This document shows, piece after piece, positions 34,623-45,997 of a stretch of 64,000 nucleotides of DNA (the stretch's first letter is position 1; each line of letters begins with the position of its first letter). Made by a program: the position numbers and the translations under genes. This DNA is from Nematostella vectensis (lineage: Eukaryota; Cnidaria; Anthozoa; Actiniaria; Edwardsiidae), in the NCBI RefSeq assembly GCF_932526225.1, contig NC_064035.1, positions 10,341,296-10,405,295 of the forward strand, given 5' to 3'. The notes under the pieces were generated by a model that was not told where the DNA came from, ran no database searches, and worked only from the letters and a program-made list of their open reading frames with translations.

Positions 34623-36295
34623 TTGCTGTTCTTTTGTCAAAAGAAAAATACTCTAAAATAGAAAGGTACGAAATTGCGTGTCCTGCATTATTAAATTTAA
34701 ATTAATTTTCCCAAAGCCCCTCGAAAGAAACGAGCATCACAAATTTTATTTAATTTGTTTTTATGTTGGGATTGCTAACAAGAGTAAACTTGGCGAAAAA
34801 ATATGTTTTTGCAGCATTGTTGAGCATTTTCTGTGATCTCGATGGGATGAGCGCTTACGTAGGGGGGGGGGGGGGGGGGTGCGCTTTAGTAATGTGCCAA
34901 AAAATATTAGTATCATAGAATGTCAATGATGTGAGTTAATTTTATTTAACAGATTATCATCTACAGAAATTATTGGATGCTAGAAGAATATCGTGGAACT
35001 ATTAACAGTGAGTTTTTTCTCAGAGACCAGCTCTACCAAACAGCATATTTTTGGTCCCATTTCTTGTATGATTTGTTTAGAACTTGCATCAATCTGAAAA
35101 AAAAAATTGTTAAATGAAAAGTAAAAATAAAACAATGTAAAATAAAAATGAATGCTATCATGCAGACTTGTTAGAGCTGTAACTAATCTCTGATTTTAAC
35201 TTTGGCTATACAAAGGGCGTGGCAGTATTCCTAATCAAAGAGAATAGTTGAAGCTGTATCAGCCATATGACAGTTTGCTTTTTTTATCACAGGGGTCTTG
35301 TATTCAAGACTCTACATAGCTACACATTTTGATCTTTTACAAAAAGATGAAAATAGATACGAAATAAGATCCAGACCGTAAAAAAGATTTTTTTTCTTAT
35401 AAAGCAATTAAAAACTAAAATAAGTATATCAAATAGATCAATTTGCAAAAGGTCCAGATGATTGTTATTGGGAGGGGGAGGATTTTTTTTTGTTTAGGTG
35501 AAGCCTGTCACATAATTTTTGGTTAAGTCCATTTTTTATCACGAACAAATGGTTCGTTAGTTTGAGATTTTGGAAGTCATGGCATTTCTGGTCTGCGTGG
35601 GAGGATTCAGTCACCTGGAGGTATGCTTCCCCCTCTCCCCCTTTTGCTGATAACTTTATCGTGTGATGCATGGGCCATATACTGATTACTGGTGATCTGT
35701 ACTTTCAATGCATTACTAATTTGCAGCTTTCCACATTGAGCATTGTTGGTGACTGCATTATATAACAAAAGGAATTTTTTTGATTCTTATTAAACAGTCA
35801 AAAAGCATTGAATGAAAATATGAAAGAGTTTAATGAAAGGAAATACTATCATTCCATAAATATACTAGTTAAGAGAATTTGTCTTTCTAGGAGCCCCCCT
35901 CCTCTTATAAAGCTGAGTTGTTTGATGTCTCACCTGGATACTCAGGGGGGTAGTGTAGGTTTTCCTGGGTGGAGCAGGTGATTCGTCTGAGCAAAGGTGG
36001 TCCTCCAATACATACACCATACATATGTATTAGCGTCAGTGGGAAGAGGGGACTGGGGGGAGGTGGGCTAAGCTACCCGTTAGGCTAAGCACAGCCTTTG
36101 CTCACCCAACACAGGCAGCCCATACCTGCAAAATGAAGATAGTCCTAACATTGTCTGAGGAGATTTTGATCAGCTGCCAGTGTTGGAAGGACACATAAAA
36201 TTGTCTGCTCATTGGAAGGGTGGTCCTATAGACCCATACTTAGCATATATAATGTCTACTCAGAATTAGAAGAACCAAGGCTTTAGGAATAGGGC
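34623..36295. other. AT-rich spacer without recognised genes
   Basis: I see no exon with coding character on either strand. It contains a run of 19 G near 34861-34879 and T/A-rich tracts. The last few hundred bases lead into the satellite array at 36300. Confidence 0.5.
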
Positions 36296-36745
36296 TAATA
36301 CAATTGTGGATATGGTTAGGGTGGTCCACCATACATATAGCAGACACTAAACACTGCAAGTACCATGGCCAAGGTATAGGGCTATGTGGCAAATGGTGGA
36401 TATGGTGGAAAGTACGGGGGAGGGGTGGTCCACCATACATAGCAGACAAGACGACACGTAGCGCTGCAAGTAGCATGGCCAAGAGATAGGAGTATGTGGC
36501 AAATGGTGGAAATGGTGGATATGGTGGAAAAGGGTTGATATGGTGAAAAGTAAGGGGGAGAGGTGGTCCACCATACATAATAAAGCAGACAATCAACACT
36601 GCATGCAAGTACCATGGCCAAGGTATAGGGCTATGTGGCAAATGGTGGATATGGTGGAAAGTACGGGGGAGGGGTGGTCCACCATACATAGCAGACACAT
36701 AGCACTGCAAGTACCATGGCCAAGGGATAGGTCTTTGTGGCAAAT
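36296..36745 (-). repeat. About 109-bp satellite array, minus orientation
   Basis: About four units containing GGTGGTCCACCATACATAGC, GCAAGTACCATGGCCAAGG and ATAGGGCTATGTGGCAAATG followed by GGTGGATATGGTGG. These are the reverse complement of the array at 42751-43830. Long open frames across it in several frames come from the periodicity and are not genes. Confidence 0.9.
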
Positions 36746-37500
36746 GGATGCCCAATGATACCAATCAAAATGCTTCGTTTTGGCAAGTACGGCATCGCCC
36801 ACTGGTTCCTTCTCGTAGGACTTCGGCCTACTCGACCACTGCGCAGACTGCTTTTTATTTTCTTATTATTGAAATAATAATAAAGCCACAATCTAATATT
36901 TGTAAGAAAGTTGGACATTTCAAGGGACAGTTATTCCTCATATATAAACTTTTTATTTACCATGAGCATTTTACAGTATTGAGTTAATGCTCGTAGCTAA
37001 TTATAATTTTAATTTATTACAGCATGCCCAATGTTACCAATCAAAAGGCTTCGTATTGGCTAGTACGGCATCAGCCTACTAGACTGCTGCGCAGACTGCT
37101 TTTTATATTCTAGTTATGGAAATAATAATGCCATAATGTAATATTTGTAAGAAAATTTAACATTTCAAGGGACAGTTATTCCTCATATGTAACTTTTTTT
37201 ATTTACCATGAGCATTTACAGTATTTAGTTAATGCTCCCAGCTTATATTCATAATAAACTACAGCATACCCAATGATACCAATCAAAAGGCTTCGTTTTA
37301 GCAAGTACGGCATCACCCACTGGTTCCGTCTCGTAGGCCTTCGGCCTACTCGACTGCTGCGCAGACTGCTTTTTATAGTCTCAAATGGAAATGATAATAA
37401 TGACACAAGGTAACATTTATAAGAAAATTAAACATTTGACAGGGATAAGATATTTCCTTTATATTTAAGTAAATATTCTCAGCTAATAATTCTATCTAAT
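36746..37500 (+). repeat. About 240-bp tandem repeats, three copies plus a stray fragment
   Basis: Units starting near 36746, 37022 and 37262 share GATACCAATCAAAAGGCTTC, GCAAGTACGGCATC, the dyad CGTAGGCCTTCGGCCTACTC, GCGCAGACTGCTTTTTAT, and CATTTCAAGGGACAGTTATT with TTTATTTACCATGAGCATTT. A truncated copy lies at about 37768-37830. Units are diverged by small deletions (the 37022 copy lacks the dyad). Confidence 0.85.
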
Positions 37501-38145
37501 CTGTCTCTACTAGACAATAACGAGTGACTTTTTATGTTTAACCGCACTGACCACTGCTACAGGTTTTTGGGCTTACATTAGTCATGGCCATGTCCTGATA
37601 ACAATGGAGCTATACCTTTTATTGCATTTGCACTATTAGTCATAGTCCAATTTCTTGCTTGGAGTGCTAGACACAGTTATCTGTAGGTACTTATATTTTC
37701 TAAGCTCAACTGGAATAAAGAGTCATTTTGGAGTCATCTGTTACAGCCAGCAATTGTCAATTAAATACGGCACCCCAACTTATACCGATCAAAAGGCTTC
37801 GTTTTTGCAAGTATGGCATCGCCACGTTGACTGGTTTCATTTTTCCAAAAGACTTGAATTTCTATCCCCCGAGGCAAGAGATGCTGTAAGTATCCTAAGC
37901 CGCATCCCAGTAACTCCCAACACTCCATTACTTAAAACTAGCAAAATTTAGAGGCCTATGCTAGCGAGGAAGAGAACATGCAAACAAGATGAAAATGTAG
38001 CTTAATTATGCTATTTTTGCACATAAAAACTTTCGCCCTAGATCTATTGCCACTGTTTCAACTAGAACTTTATTTTACCTGGTGCTCTTCCGATGTCGTC
38101 AACTTCTGATTTTAGAAATTATCCAAATGTTTCAGTAAACTTTCA
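37501..38145. other. Spacer, no gene recognised
   Basis: AT-rich sequence containing the partial 240-bp repeat copy at about 37768-37830; no supported exon. Confidence 0.45.
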
Positions 38146-38492
38146 GGCGTAACGGGGGGGGGGGGTGAATAGGTTCGCGGATCGACGGATTCGGCCCCGA
38201 AATGCTCGCGGATTACGGATTTTGATGATTATTTCAGCAGATTGGCGGATTTTGGAAATACGGCGGATCACGGATCTGTTGACAATTTGGGCACGGATTT
38301 CGGATTTTGACTGCTTTGACGGTCGAATTTCGGATTTTAAATGAATTTCAATCGATGCTATTGTTTATCTGTCAAACCAAACGGATCTAAAAATATCTGC
38401 GGATCCACGGATTTGCCCCGAAAATGTTGCGGATCGGCGTATTTACATACCCCTATTCACCCCCCCCCCCCCCCCCCCCCCCCCGTAACTTT
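38146..38492. repeat. Foldback element with poly-G and poly-C ends
   Basis: The left end reads CGTAAC, a run of G (about 38154-38166), then GTGAATAGG; the right end is the mirror image, CCCTATTCAC, a run of about 26 C (38459-38484), then GTAAC-complement sequence. Between them, CGGAT/CGGATTT motifs recur (GCGGATCGACGGATTCGGCC near 38175 and its partner near 38410). The homopolymers seem to be part of the terminal inverted repeat. Confidence 0.7.
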
Positions 38493-39741
38493 CTTCTGGT
38501 CGATAATCTCAGCCTGGTCGTACGACGATTTGGGGACCCGGCGGTCTTTGCGGCCGCTCCCAAAGGTTCTTACCGCTGATTAATTATTCGCGGCCGAAGT
38601 CTTCAAACCTTGGATTCATCTCCTACGCATACATTCTGGCCTCTGCCACACATAATGTATTTGGGCTATGTAGAAGTATGTGCCCCTGGGATAAATTAAA
38701 GCAACATTAAAAAATTTAAAATCTAAATTACTTTTTCACACGAAAAAGCCTCTATTAGGATTTACGTATTTCTAGCTGGTGTATGCAAGTTTCAATGTAA
38801 ATAAAAATACAAAAGCCCTTGCCGAAAACATTATTTTCGGTTTCCGTCATTTCGGTTATTTCCGCCTTTTTGTTCCCCTTGACCTATCAGTATTCCTAGT
38901 TTACTGTTCCACGCACGAGCACCTATACAGGGACAGGGAAATGCTCGGCGTGTTTTGCCGGCCGAAGGGAGTATCTGAGTAACCGTGGGAGCTGAGGTGG
39001 CCAGTTGTCTCCTGGAATAGAGTTAGCAACATTAACGAATTTGTTTGACACTTTTTAACCCGAATAAGTCTAATAGAATTGACGGATTTCTCGCTGATAA
39101 GCTTATACACCATGAATGTGAAAAATACTAGAATACTTGCGAACAAAAATGTTTTTAAAAAGTATTTGATTACTTAGGACTGGGGTTTTCGCCATTTAGC
39201 TAGTTTCCGCCGTTTTGTTGGCCGCGACTTATTAGTATTTCCTAGGTATTGTTCTAGGCACGTTTACGAGCCGTCACACCTATACCGGGAAATATTTATA
39301 ATCCAAACTATCGTGTTACCATTATTGCCTTATTAGAAGGGCCTTCTTTTTCTTTTTTTTCTACCAAACTACGATTTCCATTAGTACATAAGGACGGTTT
39401 GAAAAAAAATCCAAAAAAATAAAAACTAAGCAGCGCCTTAATATGTTATATGTTGTGTCGTTTGAATCGCGAAACAGCATGATTCAAAAGGACATTCTTA
39501 AAAAAACGAGGCAACACAACAATATCTTTTTCACTTGTCATTTCAAAATTTTTCACATAGAAGGTTTGAACAAAATGACATTCTTAAAAACGAGGTAAAA
39601 CATCAATATTATTTGTTGTTGTTTTGTTCGCACGTCGAAACAGCACGATTGAAATAGGTTGTTTCCGCATTTTTGTTCGCCGTGGCTTTTTAGTATTTTC
39701 TCTCAAACCTTTATACTGTTCCAGGCACTTTTACAAGCTAT

Positions 39742-39868
39742 CGCACCTAGACAACTGACAAAGAAGTGACTGCTTGGGTTATCATTAACTTCACGATTTT
39801 CCTACCGCACCTAGACAACTGACAAAGAAGTGACTGCTTGGGTTATCATTAACTTCACGATTTTCCTA
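39742..39868 (+). repeat. Exact 63-bp tandem duplication
   Basis: CGCACCTAGACAACTGACAA onwards to TTCACGATTTTCCTA occurs twice head to tail with one spacer base (copies at 39742 and 39806) and no mismatches, so the event is recent or an assembly artefact. Confidence 0.9.
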
Positions 39869-40869
39869 GCGCATATAGACAGTGTATAGACGGTTAGAAG
39901 AAAAAGGCATTCTTAGAAAAACGAGGCAACGCATGCATCAATAATATTTGTGATTGTGAATTTCGCATCTCGAAACAGCACGGTTGAAAAGGGCATCCGT
40001 TAAAAAAACGAGGCACACAGCAATATCATAATCCTCTCGGAGACCTAGCGGCCTATGCTTCCAAAGGAATTTCCCATTTTGGTAAGTTGCATGGGATGAG
40101 GAGCTTTGGTGCACTAAAAAGTTAATTAAGCTGCGGGTGGAACCCGTAGGTCGGAATCCCCTCAAAGAAAATACGTGCGAAAAACGTCACTCAGAATTAA
40201 CACTTTTGACCGAGCTTTTGCCATTTGATACACGTCCAACAGACTATCGTCCATAATCGAATGAAACTAACAAGACGGACGCGGTGCGTTTCGTAAACTC
40301 GACAAAGCCTCTCCATAACCACTTGTCCCGCTAAGCTTAATTCTCAAGTATGGAACGAGCGTGGGATCCCAGGAGAAGATAGGGCGGCAAACGGCAAAGT
40401 TTGAGAATCGATCCATATCGCTAACAACGTTGGCCTATTTACTTCCGCTCTAACGACACTCTAAACGGAAAACAAACTGTAGTGATTCTAGTGCTCTGGT
40501 TATATCCAAATCCAGTCTCGCGGTTAATAAGCAACTCAAACAATACATTTCATCTTCATTCACTAAAAAAGAGTTTATCAGGTCTCTCAGCTAACTAAAC
40601 TAATGTTTTGTTACTCCCTGAATACAAATTTCCGCAAGTGGGCTATTAAAAGATAAATAGTCCGAATCGTTTACACTTTCTTTTGTCAGGCAATTAGATC
40701 GAACTTACAAACAAGCAAACAAAAAGGAACAATCGGAATATGGTATTTTAGACCAAAGATTAACGCAATTCTTCGATTTGCAAGGCAAAGATAAAAAAAA
40801 TCAATGTTTGCTTCGTAGTAAAAAAGTTACAATGGTGGGATGCTTCCTTGGGGGCAACTGCCAACTGGC

Positions 40870-41050
40870 CAAAAGATGAGACATCTTTGCAGTCTCGTCG
40901 CCTAAAGATGGGACATCTTGACAACAACTTGGCCCGAGAGGAAAGCAAATAATCAGTGCGAACCCATTATAAAATTATAAAAGGGTTTAAAACAACTGCC
41001 CAAAGATGAGTCATCTTGACAGTCCGTTACCGAAAGATGCAACATCTTGA
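40870..41050. repeat. Four copies of the dyad AAGATG-NNN-CATCTT
   Basis: Interrupted palindromes AAGATGAGACATCTT, AAGATGGGACATCTT, AAGATGAGTCATCTT and AAGATGCAACATCTT occur at about 40873, 40906, 41004 and 41034: two pairs about 31-33 bp apart within pairs, pairs about 130 bp apart. The arms are conserved while the centre and flanks vary. Confidence 0.75.
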
Positions 41051-41242
41051 CAACGCGAGGTCTAATTCCCTAAAAAAAACTGTAGGAAAATTATTGACCC
41101 CCCCACCCCCCAAAAAAATTCAACCACTGATTTCAAGAATTTTGGTCGTGCTCCCCTAGTGACACTAACAACGCGTTAATTTTTGGTCTTAACCAGTACT
41201 GTTCTCTAGTGCATTAAGAGGCGATCTTGCTAAGAGTACTGT

Positions 41243-41514
41243 TCTAATTTTTTTCCCCAACAGAGCCACAAATACGTCCGAAAGAATAACCATCGCTTTC
41301 GGTTGACGGAGACCGTATACCTTTCACAATCTCGGGCGCAATGTACGGGTGCCTCAGGTGGTACTCCCTCTACACCTCCGCCGACAAGCGCTTCAGCCGT
41401 GCATCCTTTACATGTTGGCATTTGCCGAAGTCCACCAAAATTGCTTTGAAATCTTTGTTGTAGTAAGTTACTAGAGCATTGTCTGCTTTAATGTCCCTGT
41501 GAATGTATGACTTA
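41243..41514 (-). pseudogene. Broken protein-kinase fragment
   Basis: On the minus strand the frame reads SYIHRDIKADNALVTYYN, KAILVDFGKCQHVKD, then RLKRLSAEV, an in-frame stop (near 41369), REYHLRHPYIAPEIVKG and SDGYSFGRI, then a stop. HRDIKADN is the catalytic loop, VDFG the DFG motif, APE the end of the activation segment and SDGYSFG the helix-F aspartate region, so this is the C-lobe of a Ser/Thr-type or orphan kinase. The N-lobe is missing: upstream sequence changes abruptly at about 41520, where a TIR element begins. The stop and truncation make it non-functional. Confidence 0.75.
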
Positions 41515-41526
41515 GTTTTGGTTTAG

Positions 41527-42428
41527 ACGTTGGTGCGTGGGTTAAAGTGTGTAAGTGTTGCTATTCTATATGGTGTATTGCATTGGGGGCTGTAGGGGTA
41601 AGAGTTGTGGCTATTAAGGGGAGGTAGAAAAAGGCTAGCAGTGAAATGTTAGGGGAGAACTGTGTATTTGACCTTCGGAGGAGGGTGATAATTACCTGTT
41701 GATAACTTCTTGTGGAGTGTAATATGAGCTTGTAGAAAATTAAGTGGAATTACAAGGTCGGTGATAATAATATCCGAAAGCGTGCAGTTAGGATATAAAA
41801 GAAAGAAATGGATGGCGAATAGGAGATAGATAATGGTTATATAAGTATAGGACAGTTGGCTCCTTGAGTACGGGGATGTTATAATGTGTCGTGTAGCGAG
41901 AGCGTGTGTGAGGATGTGCGCTCTAAGATAGTGATTGATAAGCGATGAGCTTGTGTGCGATGGCGTATATAGAGCGAAAATAATTCGCGGACGTACAGGC
42001 AGCAGAAACGGCAGGAATACGAAGAATCGAGTGGAGTGAATGGTATGTACCTGGCGGGCTGATAAAAGTAGATACACAAACACACAGAAACAAAACGATA
42101 ATGTGAGAGATCATAAGAGCTCTTAGGAATAAATGTGCCACCACACTGATTCTAGCCTCGATTTATCGTCAGGGAGCAAGATCAACGGCTAGTCAGACGC
42201 GGTAAGGGAGGTAAAAACTGATGGGCGCAATATGTTATCACAAGAAGTTATCAACATGTAATAATCACCTTCCTCCGAAGGTCAAACACACAGTTCTCCC
42301 CTAACATCTCACTGCTAGCCTATTTCTACCTCTCATACATAGCCACTACTTCGACCCTTACAGCCCCAAATGCAATACACCATATAAAATAGCCACGCGT
42401 ACACACTTTAACCCACGCACCAACGTCC
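41527..42428. mobile_element. 0.9-kb DNA element with about 190-bp terminal inverted repeats
   Basis: GACGTTGGTGCGTGGGTTAA at 41527 and about 185 further bases (through ACCTTCGGAGGAGGGTGATA, to about 41714) recur as reverse complement at about 42235-42428 with roughly 10% differences. The central 500 bases show no transposase motif. The element abuts the kinase fragment, whose homology stops at its left edge, so its insertion may have broken that gene. Confidence 0.8.
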
Positions 42429-42750
42429 ATTACCACACATTGTATTACCCCACACAGCCACAGTTAAGCCCCGACGCCTCGGTACGAATACCAGATTAAA
42501 ACCAAAACATGGGAGCCTCCGATTTTTTAGCTCCCCAAAGCCCCTCATAATGGGCTTAATTTATAAGATAAATCATTTGAGTGGGAAGATATAACACAGT
42601 TTGTCTTGAAGGCGATATCATTAAATTCTATATTGATATTTTAGAAAATAAACAGGATATTAATTGAAAAGCCAGCTTCGGTTGACATTCTAAGGTGAGA
42701 ACTTCTAACGAAATCCACCATAATCCACCATTTGTCATAGGTACTCCGAG

Positions 42751-43830
42751 TGCCGAGTATCTGCTAAGTATTGGGGGACCACATTTCCCCCTTACTTTTC
42801 ACCATATCCACCATTTGCCACATAGCCCTATACCTTGGCCATGCAACTTGCAGTGCTAGGTGTCTGCTATGTATGGTGGACCACCCCTCCCCCTTACTTT
42901 TCACCATATCCACCATATCCGCTATTTGCCACATAGCCCTATGCCTTGGTCATGGTACTTGCAGTACTATGTGTCTGCTATGTATGATGGACCACCCCAC
43001 CTCCTAACTTTTCAACATATCCACCATATCCACCATTTGCCACATAGCCCTATCCCTTGGCCGTGGTACTTGCAGTGTTGAATATCTGCTATGTATGGTG
43101 GACCACCCCTCCCCCTTAAATTTCACCATATCCACTATTTCCGCCATATCCACAATTTACCACATAGCCCTATCCCATGGCCATGGTACTTGCAGTGCTA
43201 CGTGTCTGCCATGTACGGTGGACCATCCCTCCCCCTTACTTTTCACCATATCCACCATTTCCACCATATCCACCATTTGCCACATAGCCCTATACCTTGG
43301 TCATGATACTTGCAGTGTCAATCAATCAATCAATATATTTTATTTGGTACCCTTATACATGATTATATATCAGGTGTTTTTCCAAATAGTTAAGATAAAA
43401 AGGAGGTTGTCATTATCCGTGGTGTGCATTTATTCTTTTAGGCATTCAAATCTTTTTCTTGTGCAGTCAAAAATATATTTTGCAGTTTCCCTGTTAATGA
43501 TCTCGTTTCTTTGATCCATGGTAATAATAATAGTGTTGACTGTCTGCTATGTATGGTGGACCACCCCTCCCCCTTACATTTCACCATATCCACCATTTCC
43601 ACCATTTGCCACCAAGCCCTATGCCTTGGCCATGGTACGTGCAGTGTTGACTGTCTGCTATATGTGTATGATGGACCACCCCTTCCCCTTACTTTTCACA
43701 ATATCCACCATTTCCACCATATCCACCATTTGCCACATAGCCCTATGCCTTGGCCATGGTACTTGCAGTGTTGACTGTCTGCTATGTATGATGGACCACC
43801 CCACCCCCTAACTTTTTACCATATCCACCT
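42751..43830 (+). repeat. About 109-bp satellite array, plus orientation, interrupted
   Basis: Seven to eight units of GCTATGTATGGTGGACCACC, CCTCCCCCTTACTTTTCACC, ATATCCACCATTTGCCACAT, AGCCCTATACCTTGGCCATG and GTACTTGCAGTG, with extra CACCATATC or CATTTC triplet-like insertions in places. It is split at about 43316-43530 by an unrelated insert and stops exactly at CACCATATCCACCTAG (ending 43832), where the transposase frame becomes protein-like. Periodic open frames across it are not genes. Confidence 0.92.
43316..43530 (-). mobile_element. Likely retroelement 3' end inserted in the satellite
   Basis: The insert starts with CAATCAATCAATCAAT on the plus strand, i.e. it ends in (ATTG)n on the minus strand after AAATAAAATATATTG, the tail style of several non-LTR elements. 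About 200 bases of non-satellite sequence follow before the array resumes near 43531. No protein is visible in it. Confidence 0.45.
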
Positions 43831-43832
43831 AG

Positions 43833-45565
43833 GTAAATTTGAACTAAAAGAGATAACCACTAATAGGCGTGGAATGTGCAGCAGTTTGTTTGTTCAATGC
43901 CATGATTGTGACATGAAGGAGTTCTTGAATACCGGAGAGCACATTGGTGACGCGACTGCTCCGAGGACAAACAACGCCAAAGACATCAACAGGCGGATTG
44001 TGTACGCTTCCTCCGAAATGGGCATTGGTATGGAAGGGGTAGCTAAATTATGTGAGCTTTTGAACATGCCCTTCACAATGGCCATAAACACATGGTATAA
44101 ACACCAAAAACTTTTACACAATGTGACAAGGGAAGTTGCAGCTGAGGTGCTTGAAGCCAACTGTAAAGAGGCTAGAGAAGCAGCCATGCAAGAACTAGGC
44201 TCACTTGAAAGTGAATCAGTGAATGTGGGCATTCCTGTAAGCTTTGATGGCACATGGTCAAAGCGGGGATTCACAGACAACCATGCAGTCGGGTTTGTGA
44301 TCTCCTCTACATCAGGCAAAGTCCTGGACTTTGAAGTATTATCCAAGACTTGCCATGCTTGTGACATAAAAAAGAACACACTTCCAAGTGATGAGTTTGA
44401 GGTCTGGGTAGAGTCACATGAGTGCCTTGGAAGCTTTGATGGGTCTAGCCCTAGTATGGAAAAGGAATGCGCAAAGAGGTTGTGGGGGAGGAGTCTTTCC
44501 TTCAATCTCATGTACAAGTACATGATTTGCGACGGGGACTCTAAGTCCTACGACTCTATTTGGGACCAGTACGGTGTGTGTGACACCTGCAACAAGTTAG
44601 AGTCAATGTCCAGAGCAAGCACAGAGTACAAGGAGTGGCTCAAGTCTGAGGACTATGTGGAATGGGAGTCAAGTCACCTTGATGGAAGTGCTGACTGCAA
44701 CAGAGTGGTCAAGCTGGACTGCATAGGCCATGTCCAGAAACGGATGGGCAAGGCCTTGTATCACTTCCAGACTTCTTCAAACAAGTTAGAAGATGGCAAA
44801 CCTGTGAAAGGGAGATCTGGCAGACTGACCAAGAATGCTATTGAAAAATTAAAAAAATACTATGGAAAAGCTATCAGGGACAATGTAAATAAAAATGCAA
44901 ATACGCCGATAGAGAGAGACGCAGCCATTGCTCAGATGCAAAATACAATCAAAGCATCCTGGTATCACTGCAGCAAAATCCCTGACAAGGAGAGACACCA
45001 GTTCTACCCAGCCAACTCTTGGTGCAAATATAAGAAAGGTCTTCCTTGTGAAGACAAGGACTACCACCTGGACCCGGTGTTCATCAAGTGCCTGGAGCCC
45101 ATCTATACTCGACTAACAGATCCTGCTCTGTTGGCGAGGTGTCTCCCTGGCTACACCCAGAATGCCAATGAATCTTTGAATGCTTTGGTGTGGGCCAGGT
45201 GCCCAAAGCATAAATGGCATGGTAAGGAGAGAGTGGAGATGGCTGTTGGGTCTGCGGCTATCCACTTCAGTCTGGGTGCTACCGGGAAGCATGAAATCAT
45301 GAGAAGGGCGGGGATTGAAGTGGGTAGTCATACAGAGAAAGAGAGTAAGAGAAGAGATAGGGAGAGAGTAGAAAAGGCAGAGAAGAGGGCTAGTGACCAG
45401 CATAAGAAGTACAGACAGGCAAGGAGTTTGGCAAGGAAAAGGGACGAAGAGCTTAGGTTAGAACGGGAAGGCACAACATATGAGGCAGGAGGCTTTAATG
45501 AGCTAGGACATGACTTGGGGCCCTCAACTAGCCATAGGAGGAAGAAAAGGGCAAAGAATCATTAA
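43833..45565 (+). CDS. Mutator-like transposase (DDE superfamily), apparently intact
   Basis: Open from at least 43833 to TAA 45563-45565; the first ATG beyond the satellite is 43874 (MCSSLFVQCHDC), giving about 563 residues. Diagnostic blocks are VSFDGTWSKRGF (first aspartate), GKVLDFEVLSKTCHAC, MICDGDSKSYDSIW (second aspartate), VVKLDCIGHVQKRMGKAL and RCLPGYTQNANESLN. These match the Mutator-like transposase domain found in many invertebrate genomes. It ends in a basic, charged tail (KRRDRERVEKAEKRASDQHK). The homology seems to begin upstream of the ATG (GKFELKEITTNRRG), and a TAG at 43830-43832 could be an acceptor for a 5' exon that I cannot place. No stops or frameshifts are seen, so recent activity is possible. 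AATAAA follows at 45992. Confidence 0.85.
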
Positions 45566-45991
45566 GTAGATGATAAATTGTGATTCTATGGCAGTCTAAT
45601 TTATTCTATACCAAGCATAAAGCCTAACTACCGTGGTTTTGCTTTCAAAACTCATTTGTCAAACTTTAAGAGCTGATTTCTCAAATACACTAATTTCCGT
45701 ATTGCCCCCTTAAGTATCTTGACAGGTATTTAACGGTTTTACTCAAATTTGGAAGAATTGTAGTGTATAGTCCATATTACAAACCTATGGGAGCATTTTC
45801 AAAAAACTTAAACCTAGCCTGTGATATACCAGTATAAGTCTTCATGAAGAGGTTTTGGTTGCTATGGTAACCAGAATTGGCTTATCAACAAACTGTCCCA
45901 TAGGTGTTTTTTCCTTATGTCCATGATGTGTGTATGCAATATAAAGCCTTCAATGTAAATAGAAAGTGTAAAAAATGGTGGGGGCAGTTTT

Positions 45992-45997
45992 AATAAA
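45992..45997 (+). terminator. Candidate polyadenylation signal after the transposase
   Basis: AATAAA about 430 bases past the transposase stop, in an AT-rich tail. Confidence 0.35.

Larger units (their letters stand above)
38493..41236. other. Repeat-derived spacer with three diverged copies of one unit
   Basis: Blocks near 38840-38940, 39190-39290 and 39655-39760 share TTTCCGCxxTTTTGTT, TATTAGTATT-like, GTTCxxGGCAC and CACCTAxAC motifs at about 400-bp spacing. Other contents are an exact 63-bp tandem duplication (39742-39868) and the dyad cluster at 40870-41050. No coding exon is supported. Confidence 0.5.

Noticed and set aside
36240-36918. Overlapping open frames across the satellite at 36.3-36.9 kb
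   Set aside because: All frames of the same repeat unit are open on both strands; shared peptides such as GGPPLPLTFHHI only reflect the satellite.
43784-43832. First ATG of the long transposase frame at 43784
   Set aside because: It lies inside satellite sequence; protein-like homology starts after the TAG at 43832, so this ATG is probably not the true start.
43894-44523. 209-residue open frame on the minus strand
   Set aside because: Exactly antisense to the transposase coding sequence; no independent family resemblance.
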